From: JANXXV01 sp038230275
Lineage (GTDB): Bacteria; Acidobacteriota; Terriglobia; Bryobacterales; Bryobacteraceae
NCBI GenBank assembly: GCA_038230275.1
Contig: JBBRNO010000167.1
Coordinates: forward strand, 1-13,099
Direction: 5' to 3'
Length of the DNA stretch: 13,099 nucleotides
The position numbers and the translations under genes are program-made. The notes under the pieces were generated by a model that ran no database searches, was not told where the DNA came from, and saw only the letters and a list, made by a program, of their open reading frames with translations. This document shows, piece by piece, positions 7,425 through 13,099 of this stretch (the stretch's first letter is position 1; each line of letters starts with the position of its first letter).

Positions 7425-8360
7425 CTAGCGCGCTGCGAGTTCGCGGGCGGCTGCGGACCAATGTGGAAGGTGGAATTGAAAACCGGCGGCTAAGAGGCGG
7501 CCCGGCACTACGCGGCGGCTCTTGAGGACCAGTTCGGATTCGGTCCGGAGGAGGCGGGCTCCGATTTCAAGCAGCCATTCCGGGGTGGGCAGGGCGAAAC
7601 GGCGGCCCCAGGCTTGGCGCAGGATTCGCATGAAACTGGAATTCGGAAGTGGGTTGGGGGAAGCGAGGTTGACTGCTCCGGTGAGGTCTTCGCGGGCGAT
7701 CAGGAAGTCTACCGCGCGGACGAAATCCCATTCGTGAATCCAGGAGACGAATTGCGTGCCGGCTCCCTGTGTGCCGCCCAGGCCACGGCGGACCAGGGTG
7801 GAGAAGACATCGAACACTCCGCCGGGATCTGGGCTGAATGTCATGGCACTGCGGATTGCTACCTTGCGGGTGCCGGGAGTGTTGGTGGAGAAGAATGCCT
7901 GTTCCCACGCCTTGGCTACTCCGATGGAAAAGTTCCAGGTGTCCGGCGCGCCGGGTTCATCGCCGCCTAGTTCGCCGGTGTCCTCGTCCATATCGCGGTC
8001 CAGGGCATGGCGGTAGATGGTAGCTGTGCTGGCGTTGATCCAGAGATGGGGTGCGTGGTTTGATGAGGCGATCACCTCATTCAACAAGCGCGTGCTTTGG
8101 ACGCGGGATTCGAAAATCTCCTGACGGTTCGCTGTTGTGTAGCGGCAATTGACGCTGCGGCCGGCCAGGTTGATGCATACGGCGCTCTGTGCAAGATCGT
8201 TAATCCAATGGCCCGGTGTGAGCCCATCCCAGGGCACCACGCGCCACGGGGCCGGGCTGGGATTTCGACTGAATACCGTTACCTGGTGGCCGTTGGCGTG
8301 AAAATGGCGGGCTAGGATGCGGCCCACTTGTCCGCTACCGCCTGGGATCACTATTCTCAT
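7425..8360 (-). CDS. TIGR01777-type NAD(P)-binding epimerase-like protein
   Basis: This 311-residue cytoplasmic protein is an extended short-chain dehydrogenase of the kind often called a sugar-nucleotide epimerase (E. coli YfcH-like). The N-terminus holds the Rossmann glycine motif IPGGSGQVGRILA (5-17). The family's LAGRSVNCRYTTANRQEI (65-82) and INASTATIYR (108-117) follow. Tyr116 is a candidate catalytic Tyr, but the family's usual lysine partner is not at the standard +4 position. The C-terminal region (about 255-311: WGRRFALPTPEWLLEIGARLL...GFQFHLPHW) matches the small C-terminal domain typical of this family. The substrate is unknown for the family. The ATG at 8360 lies inside the end of the SRPBCC gene (26 bp overlap), so the two are almost certainly co-translated. 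The same two domain types are fused in single proteins elsewhere, which supports joint function. Confidence 0.87.
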   Translation of the reverse strand: MRIVIPGGSGQVGRILARHFHANGHQVTVFSRNPSPAPWRVVPWDGLTPGHWINDLAQSAVCINLAGRSVNCRYTTANRQEIFESRVQSTRLLNEVIASSNHAPHLWINASTATIYRHALDRDMDEDTGELGGDEPGAPDTWNFSIGVAKAWEQAFFSTNTPGTRKVAIRSAMTFSPDPGGVFDVFSTLVRRGLGGTQGAGTQFVSWIHEWDFVRAVDFLIAREDLTGAVNLASPNPLPNSSFMRILRQAWGRRFALPTPEWLLEIGARLLRTESELVLKSRRVVPGRLLAAGFQFHLPHWSAAARELAAR

Positions 8361-8838
8361 TCAAATACCTTTGCCAGTCCTGTGATTCGGCGATTTGCTT
8401 GAGGGCAGCGTTACGCTCTTGCAGCAGCGCTTGCATGTAGCGGCGGAGGACCGCGAACTCGGCCAGGTTGCCGAGGATAGGCAGCGGAGCTGCAAAGCGG
8501 AATACATCCTTCATTTCAGTTTGCCGTGGGGTTAGGGGCCGGAAGTAGTGATCGTGCTTCATGGAGCGGAAGGCACCGCGGATCATGGTGTCTTGAAAGT
8601 AAGCCGGGCGATCCAAGGCGGTAATTTCGCTGGTGAGAGTTTGCCAGATGCCGAAGTGCCTGGCGCGCCAGGTTACGCGCTGGCTAAGGCCGATGAGTCC
8701 GGAGGTGACGCCGGCCATGGCGACGGCTGCTTCCCCGCAATGGATATTTCCGGCCAGGTGCACTTCGACACTGCGTGCGAGGTCGAAGCAGCGTTCAATT
8801 GGCGCTGCTATTAGCGTTGTTTGTTCTAGTTTTACCAT
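8335..8838 (-). CDS. SRPBCC (START/Bet v 1-like) ligand-binding protein
   Basis: This is a 167-residue soluble protein. The start MVKLEQTTLIAAPIERCFDLARSVEVH has the family's opening strand followed by the 'I.AP.E.CFD.A' helix. The middle has alternating strands (WRARHFGIWQTLTSEITALD; FRSMKHDHYFRPL), and a long C-terminal helix (about 133-155: RRYMQALLQERNAALKQIA) closes the ligand pocket in this fold. No catalytic residues can be named. It probably binds a lipid or other hydrophobic small molecule and works with the epimerase-like protein, whose gene overlaps its 3' end. The ATG at 8838 is chosen because the fold starts there. The ribosome binding site is weak. Expression is probably set by the promoter and double palindrome at 8856-8923. 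Confidence 0.8.
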   Translation of the reverse strand: MVKLEQTTLIAAPIERCFDLARSVEVHLAGNIHCGEAAVAMAGVTSGLIGLSQRVTWRARHFGIWQTLTSEITALDRPAYFQDTMIRGAFRSMKHDHYFRPLTPRQTEMKDVFRFAAPLPILGNLAEFAVLRRYMQALLQERNAALKQIAESQDWQRYLNENSDPRR

Positions 8839-8855
8839 GGCGTCTTGATGTTGAT

Positions 8856-8869
8856 TTGAACGTGTTCAA
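8856..8869. promoter_or_regulatory. Operator-like palindrome over the predicted transcription start
   Basis: TTGAACGTGTTCAA consists of inverted TTGAAC/GTTCAA half-sites separated by 2 bp. Read on the minus strand it begins 4 bp after the predicted -10 (8874-8879), so it covers the likely start of transcription of the SRPBCC operon. A repressor bound here would block initiation. It is nearly identical to the palindrome at 8910-8923. Confidence 0.6.
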
Positions 8870-8873
8870 GATT

Positions 8874-8902
8874 AGTATGGACGCAGGGCTGGGTGTTGTC
8901 AA
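8874..8902 (-). promoter_or_regulatory. Predicted sigma-70 promoter of the SRPBCC/epimerase operon
   Basis: On the minus strand, TTGACA (8902-8897, a perfect -35 hexamer) is followed after exactly 17 bp by CATACT (8879-8874, 4 of 6 matches to TATAAT). The expected start of transcription falls about 7 bp further on, giving a leader of roughly 30 nt before the ATG at 8838. Both flanks carry matching palindromes. Confidence 0.6.
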
Positions 8903-8909
8903 GATTTAT

Positions 8910-8923
8910 TTGAACATGTTCAG
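8910..8923. promoter_or_regulatory. Second operator-like palindrome upstream of the -35
   Basis: TTGAACATGTTCAG contains the perfect 12 bp palindrome TGAACATGTTCA (8911-8922). It lies 7 bp upstream of the predicted -35 on the minus strand and 54 bp, centre to centre, from the first palindrome. That is about five helical turns, so dimers on the two sites would lie on roughly the same face of the DNA. TetR-family repressors commonly bind such sites. No regulator gene is next to it. Confidence 0.6.
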
Positions 8924-8924
8924 A

Positions 8925-8938
8925 ACCTCGGGTGAGGT
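8925..8938. terminator. Weak hairpin just after the kinase gene
   Basis: ACCTC-GGGT-GAGGT can fold as a 5 bp stem with a 4-base loop, 2 bp beyond the kinase stop codon. No T-tract follows it. It may separate the kinase transcript from the downstream operon, but a stem this short is weak evidence. Confidence 0.25.
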
Positions 8939-8940
8939 GG

Positions 8941-11562
8941 TTAGAGGACGGTTGCTTCGTCGCCGCCGATCAGGGTTTGGGTTCCTAGCGAGCGGGAGAA
9001 TGCGAACAGGACGATGGCGAGGAGCAGCGCCATATAGAGGAAGCCGGAGGGGGCATACCAGGTTTTCCAGGTGGTGCCTAGAATTACTTCGCCGGAGGTG
9101 TTGATAAAGAAGGCAGCCGTCATGGCTACTACCAGGCCGAAGCGGAGCAGTGCGGCTATGAGAGCGCCGTAAATGAGGAAGTAGACGGTTAGGCGCATGG
9201 GCCAATCGGGAGAAGTGGCGACGTCGCCGAGGATGGCGGCGAACAGGAAGGCGCCTACGATGGCGGCGATCCAATCTTTGCGCAACATGGTGCGGAGGCC
9301 AAAGATGAGGAAGAATACGAGAAATCCGGATTGCAAGCCGGTGCTCACTTGATTCATGACGGCGGCTAGCCACTGGCGGGTGCCTTCGAGGACGAAGAGG
9401 TAGCCTCCGGCGCTGAGCCCGTCCTTGGCGAGGGAGCGAAGGCCGTTGAGTTCGGCCAGGGTCCAGATGCCTAGGCCGACGGCGGCTCCGATTAGTATGT
9501 GAGCGCCGACCTGGGCGTCGAGGAAGCGGCCGGCTACCACGCGGTTCCAGGTGACGATGGAGTGCGGCCAGCGGGCGCGGAGCGCGGGTTCGAGGGAGAG
9601 GTAGAGCAGCCAGAGGAGGGAGGCGGGCAGCATCAAGTGGGCGGCGGCGTTGAAGAAGAAAGACACCATGGATTCGTTGGGGACGGCGTGAACGCGGCCT
9701 ACCCAGACGACCAGGTTGACCGCGAATTGCACCATGGCGATGCGCAGGGCGCCGCGGCGGTCGACACGGCCCAGTTTCCAATTGCTGCGGGCCAGCAGTG
9801 CGGCGAAGGTGAGCCCGCCCAGGGCAAAGACGATGGCTACTACGCCGCGAATGGTTGCGGCAAAGGATTCCGGCTTGGCGGTGGATCCGTCCTGTTTCAT
9901 CCAGGGCCAGATGAATTTGGCGTAGGTGAGGCGGCCGTGCCAGGTACCCATCTCCACGGTGAGTTCGGTATTTGGGATGACGGGGTGCGGGCCTTTCCAG
10001 GCGTGCAGGTCATCGGCCGCGGTGCGGGGGACGGTTTTCGGAGAGACCTCAGTGAAGCGGCTTAGATCGAGTTGCGCGGCGGTGAAGATGGCGCTGGGGG
10101 TGACGGGGGCCACTGGATCGGGCGCGGGCGGAAAGGGGACGGCTGAGAACCCGCGGAGCCTGCCTTGACCGTCTAGTTCAACGTCAATCATACCGGGTTC
10201 GACGGGTGGCGGGTTGGTTGGGTCGAGGAGGCCTTCGGGGGGCGCGGCTAGTGGTTTGGGGCTCTCGCGGTAGCGGGCGGAAATGGGTGCTTCCGCGGCG
10301 AGCCACTGGTTCCATAGTTTCGGCGCGGGGCGGGAGTTGAGGTGATCGAGCAGTTCGGGCCGGTGACGGAGCGAGAGAGCGGAATCGGCTGGTTTATCGG
10401 GATAGCCGAAGGTGGCGGCCAGATCGCGGGCTTTCTGCTGCAGGACTTGGGGCGGGAAATCGAGGGTGCCGCTGTAGATAGCGTCCTTGCGTTCCTTGAT
10501 GAGGGGCAATGCGGCCAGGCACAGGAGGATGGCGGCGAGTAGGGGCAACGAGAATTTCCGTGGCAGTCCCGCGTTTTCGCCGGCCGAGGCTACCATTTCC
10601 GGGGACGGGGTTTGACCGGCGGCGAGGGCGGCGGCTAGTGGATCGCCACCTGGAAGCGCGGCGGAAACGGAGAGGGCGGAGGTGGGGCGCTTGTTGGGAT
10701 CCGGATCGAGGCAGCGGCGGACGATTCGTTCCACGGCCGGATCTACGTCCGCGGCGAGGGCGATCATGCTGCTGAGATGGGCGGCCTCCTGCTGATCGAT
10801 GAGTTGCGGGATGGACTTACCTTCGTATGGGCGTTTGCCGGTGAAGAGCTCATAAAGAACGAGGCCCAGGGCGTAAATGTCGCTCTTGGCGGTTACTTCG
10901 GCGCCGCGGAGCTGTTCCGGCGACATGTAGCCGGGGGTGCCGTTGCGAGCTTCCAGACCTTCGAGGTGGTCGGCTATGGCGGCTAGGCCGAAGTCCATGA
11001 TGAGGATTTCGCCACGGCGGTTCATCATGATGTTCTGGGGTTTGAGGTCGCGGTGGATTACGCCGCGGGCGTGGGCGGCGGCTAGGCCCGCGCAAATTTT
11101 GCGGGCGGTGTCCAGGGCTTTGTCCGATGGCAGCCGGCCGATGCGCTGCAGGAGAGTGGAGAGGTCTTCGCCGTCCACGTATTCCATGGAGATGAAGGGG
11201 AGTCCTTCCGATTCGCCGATGTCGTATACGCGGCAGACGTTGGGGTGGGAGACCTGACGGGCTACGCGGACTTCGCCGTGGAAGCGTTCGAGCAAGCGTT
11301 CATTTCCGGCGGCGGCTGGGGGGAGAAATTTGAGAGCGACAGACTGGCCGAGAGTGAGATCCGTGGCGCGGTAGACTTCGCCCATGCCGCCTTCGCCGAG
11401 CAGGCCGATGATGCGGTAACGGCCGGCTAGCAGCGTACCGGGGACGAAGCGGCCTTCTTCCGGCGTGGAGGTTGTGGTGAAGCGGGAAACGCCGGCTGGG
11501 GGCGCGGCGGCGGAGAGATCCGCGATGGTCTCGGCTGAGGTGGCGTCGATCTTCCGGTCCAT
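8941..11562 (-). CDS. PknB-type Ser/Thr protein kinase with extracytoplasmic and polytopic membrane regions
   Basis: This 873-residue kinase has a complete catalytic domain (about 48-300). It shows the glycine loop LLGEGGMGEVY (54-64), ATP-anchoring Lys78 (VALKF), catalytic loop HRDLKPQN (170-177, base Asp172), Mg-binding DFG (190-192) and GTPGYMSPEQL (208-218). An Ala/Pro-rich linker leads to a first membrane helix (about 338-355). About 215 residues follow with no membrane segment (356-570), Pro- and Trp-rich and probably outside the cytoplasmic membrane. The last 300 residues hold roughly seven or eight more hydrophobic segments (for example near 571-591, 605-622, 686-704, 791-818 and 841-856). 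This suggests a receptor kinase whose signal is sensed outside or within the membrane. The ligand and substrates are unknown. The ATG at 11562 opens a ~45-residue low-complexity leader before the kinase fold. The gene is divergent from the hydrolase gene, with 54 bp between starts. Confidence 0.92.
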   Translation of the reverse strand: MDRKIDATSAETIADLSAAAPPAGVSRFTTTSTPEEGRFVPGTLLAGRYRIIGLLGEGGMGEVYRATDLTLGQSVALKFLPPAAAGNERLLERFHGEVRVARQVSHPNVCRVYDIGESEGLPFISMEYVDGEDLSTLLQRIGRLPSDKALDTARKICAGLAAAHARGVIHRDLKPQNIMMNRRGEILIMDFGLAAIADHLEGLEARNGTPGYMSPEQLRGAEVTAKSDIYALGLVLYELFTGKRPYEGKSIPQLIDQQEAAHLSSMIALAADVDPAVERIVRRCLDPDPNKRPTSALSVSAALPGGDPLAAALAAGQTPSPEMVASAGENAGLPRKFSLPLLAAILLCLAALPLIKERKDAIYSGTLDFPPQVLQQKARDLAATFGYPDKPADSALSLRHRPELLDHLNSRPAPKLWNQWLAAEAPISARYRESPKPLAAPPEGLLDPTNPPPVEPGMIDVELDGQGRLRGFSAVPFPPAPDPVAPVTPSAIFTAAQLDLSRFTEVSPKTVPRTAADDLHAWKGPHPVIPNTELTVEMGTWHGRLTYAKFIWPWMKQDGSTAKPESFAATIRGVVAIVFALGGLTFAALLARSNWKLGRVDRRGALRIAMVQFAVNLVVWVGRVHAVPNESMVSFFFNAAAHLMLPASLLWLLYLSLEPALRARWPHSIVTWNRVVAGRFLDAQVGAHILIGAAVGLGIWTLAELNGLRSLAKDGLSAGGYLFVLEGTRQWLAAVMNQVSTGLQSGFLVFFLIFGLRTMLRKDWIAAIVGAFLFAAILGDVATSPDWPMRLTVYFLIYGALIAALLRFGLVVAMTAAFFINTSGEVILGTTWKTWYAPSGFLYMALLLAIVLFAFSRSLGTQTLIGGDEATVL

Positions 11563-11616
11563 GATTTATTGAGTTTACTCCGAAGTCTGGAAGGATGCGA
11601 TAGAATCGGGCGCATT

Positions 11617-12444
11617 ATGCTTCGACTTGTATTGCCGGCGTTGCTGGTTTGCGCGGGTGTGGCCGGCGCCGCACAGATGCGCACGGATGTGGAATTTGCT
11701 AAGAAGGGCGATGTTTCGCTGACGCTGGATGCCTCGGTTCCCGATGGAGGCGGACCTTACCCGGCGGTGATTGTGGTGCATGGGGGCGGGTTCGTGCGGG
11801 GCGATAAGCAGACCTATGTGAAGCCGCTGTTTAAGCCTTTGACAGACGCAAACTTCGCGTGGTTCACGATCAATTACCGGCTGGCTCCGGCTTACAAGAT
11901 GCCGGCTCCGGCGGAGGATGTGATCAGCGCGATTGAGTTTGTGAAGGCGCATGCGGCCGAATATAAAGTGGACCCGAAGCGGATTGCGCTAGTGGGGGAA
12001 TCGGCGGGTGCGTACCTGGTGGATTATGTGGCGGTGACTGCGCCTAAGAGTGCTCGGGTGACGGCGGTGGTTTCGTTCTACGGTCCGGCCGATCTGGTGC
12101 TGCAGGTGAATGAGAAGGGGCAGAAGATCAGCGAAGGATTGCAGGGGCTGACCGGGGTTACGGAGTGGAATGCGGAGGGGCAGAAGAAGTTCCGGGAGCT
12201 ATCGCCATCCAACCTGGTGCAGAAGAATCCGCCGCCGTTCCTGCTGATTCATGGGACCGAGGATGAACAGGTGCCGTATCAGCAGTCGGTGAAATTCCGG
12301 CGGGTGTTGATGGACAAGGGTGGAAAGGTGGAACTGTTTACGGTGGATGGGGCGCGGCATGGAGTTGGTCCGTGGGAGAAGGAGCCGTCGCAGCAGGCTT
12401 ATAAGGCGAAGTTTATTGAGTGGTTGCGGGCGGCGCTGCGCTGA
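11617..12444 (+). CDS. Exported alpha/beta hydrolase (esterase/lipase-like)
   Basis: This is a 275-residue protein of the carboxylesterase/hormone-sensitive-lipase type. The start MLRLVLPALLVCAGVAGAAQ is a signal peptide, probably cut near residue 18 (AGA). Cys12 is not in a proper lipobox. The mature part shows the oxyanion motif HGGG (55-58), the nucleophile elbow GESAG (Ser129), an acid in HGTEDEQVP (Asp216) and His248 in ARHGVGPW, a full catalytic triad. An esterase or deacetylase acting on an ester in the periplasm or outside is the likely activity, with no specific substrate readable. I chose the ATG at 11617 because the signal peptide starts there. An upstream in-frame TTG (11569) would add 16 residues ahead of it, which is unlikely. 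It is divergent from the kinase gene. Confidence 0.9.
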   Translation: MLRLVLPALLVCAGVAGAAQMRTDVEFAKKGDVSLTLDASVPDGGGPYPAVIVVHGGGFVRGDKQTYVKPLFKPLTDANFAWFTINYRLAPAYKMPAPAEDVISAIEFVKAHAAEYKVDPKRIALVGESAGAYLVDYVAVTAPKSARVTAVVSFYGPADLVLQVNEKGQKISEGLQGLTGVTEWNAEGQKKFRELSPSNLVQKNPPPFLLIHGTEDEQVPYQQSVKFRRVLMDKGGKVELFTVDGARHGVGPWEKEPSQQAYKAKFIEWLRAALR

Positions 12445-12492
12445 ACCGCACCACGCGTCGAACAGGCGTTGAGGTAGGCGCAGGCGAGGAAG

Positions 12493-13099
12493 ATGAGTTC
12501 CCGGTTTCAGACGACATACTACCTGAACGGTCACAACTTCATCGAGCGGGAACTGAACCGCGAGCAGGTGCGGTTCCGCACGAACGATAACGCCTTCCTG
12601 GCGGTCTCCGATGTGGGCGCGTTACAAGCGGCTGCCGATCGCTTCACTGAGGGTGTGATTCAAAAGCGCCTCGACCACTGGACGTTGCGGCTCGGTCCCA
12701 GCTTCTCCAAACGAGAGCGGGCGGCCATGAACCTGAGCCGGTTCTACGCCGTGAACCAGGTGGAGTACTGCCGAAACTTCATTTTCAAACGTCACTTCCC
12801 GATCCACAAAAATCTTCGAGCGTTCCTGCGAGATCGGCTTATGGCGGATGACGGCGAGCAAGATCTCCGAGGTCTTCGGCAGCCGGATCACCAAGAAGCT
12901 GAACACGACGCTGGAAGAGATCGAACACGGCCATCACATCTTCCGGGCGTACTGGAAGAACGCCTTCATCAAGCAGTACGAGAAGTTCTCCACGTTCCTG
13001 CGCAATGAAGTCTGCTCGAACAATCTCACCGACTTTGGGCTGAAGAAAGGCCTGAGCCACCTGGAGGCGGTGCGGCGGAAGTTCCTTGAGGTCACCGAC
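12493..13099 (+). pseudogene. Conserved unrecognised gene broken by a +1 frameshift (partial)
   Basis: The first 106 residues (MSSRFQTTYYLNGHNFIERE... to HFPIHK) read normally from the ATG at 12493, which follows GAGGAAG. After the A5 run at 12808-12812 this frame turns into Arg/His/Asp-rich nonsense and stops at 13006-13008. One base further on, the +1 frame gives sensible protein from IFERSCEIGLWRMTASKISE to the window end, 96 more codons with no stop. Dropping one A restores a single open frame of at least 202 codons that is still open at the right edge. I do not recognise the family. The joined protein is soluble, helical and basic, with many aromatic residues (EYCRNFIFKRHFPI; AYWKNAFIKQYEKFSTFLRN). 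G and C are balanced here, unlike the upstream genes. It may be a true pseudogene, a sequence error, or less likely a gene read by slippage. Confidence 0.7.

Noticed and set aside
8856..8923. LexA (SOS) boxes as an explanation for the GAAC/GTTC palindromes
   Set aside because: The Gram-positive type LexA site has 4 bp between GAAC and GTTC; here it is 2 bp. The operon also contains no DNA-repair gene. A lineage-specific LexA motif cannot be fully excluded.
8906..9781. 291-codon minus-strand frame within the kinase gene
   Set aside because: It is Arg/Pro/His-rich low-complexity sequence overlapping the kinase's membrane region in another frame.
11617..11655. Lipoprotein signal for the hydrolase because of Cys12
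   Set aside because: The residues before Cys12 are Leu-Leu-Val, which do not fit a lipobox, and a good signal peptidase I site (AGA) follows.
12808..12812. Programmed frameshifting like that of insertion sequence transposases
   Set aside because: Those usually use -1 slippage on A6-A7 or AAAAAAG-type sites with a downstream structure. Here the needed shift is +1 at A5 followed by TC.

Overview
The window looks like chromosomal DNA from a high-GC soil bacterium, most likely an acidobacterium of the Solibacter/Bryobacter kind. This is inferred from gene types, not from a marker gene. The pointers are a PknB-type kinase fused to a large polytopic membrane region, an APC permease with a universal-stress-like tail, a small CxxC/CxxC protein, a family with an N-terminal 'ANRRN...NALKHGL' signature, and period-10 'ACGCGGAT' repeats in intergenic DNA. 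I see no rRNA, tRNA, CRISPR array or complete insertion sequence.

Layout. 1-1504 (minus strand): the 5' part of a class I fumarate hydratase gene, preceded 5 bp upstream by a membrane-anchored HlyD-type adaptor gene. 1519-1836 (plus): a small zinc-ribbon-like protein, divergent from the adaptor and overlapping stop codons with the next gene. 1833-4052 (minus): an APC permease with a universal-stress-like C-terminal domain. 4092-5411 (plus): a CCA-adding/poly(A) polymerase-type nucleotidyltransferase with an HD domain. 5464-6105 (minus): a conserved protein of unknown function. 6106-7424: about 1.3 kb without a convincing intact gene; it holds two copies of a period-10 repeat and possibly the remains of a small membrane protein gene. 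7425-8838 (minus): a two-gene operon of an SRPBCC protein and a TIGR01777-type NAD(P)-binding epimerase-like protein. 8941-11562 (minus): a Ser/Thr protein kinase with an extracytoplasmic part and a multi-pass membrane part. 11617-12444 (plus): an exported alpha/beta hydrolase. 12493-13099 (plus): a conserved unrecognised gene with a +1 frameshift at an A5 run, cut by the window edge.

The genes are mostly independent housekeeping and accessory units and do not form one pathway. The clearest functional unit is the SRPBCC/TIGR01777 operon. Its predicted promoter (TTGACA, 17 bp, CATACT) lies between two near-identical palindromes of the form TTGAAC-N2-GTTCA, one just upstream of the -35 and one over the expected transcription start. 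That is the arrangement expected of a dedicated repressor, probably TetR-like, encoded elsewhere.

In the regions I inspected between about 4.5 and 12.4 kb, the plus strand is rich in G over C whichever strand is coding. The skew is gone in the last gene, which also carries the frameshift, so that gene may be a recent arrival. I found no strong evidence of a wholly new defence or mobile system here. The best leads are the operator pair, the kinase's membrane sensor region, and the frameshifted gene.
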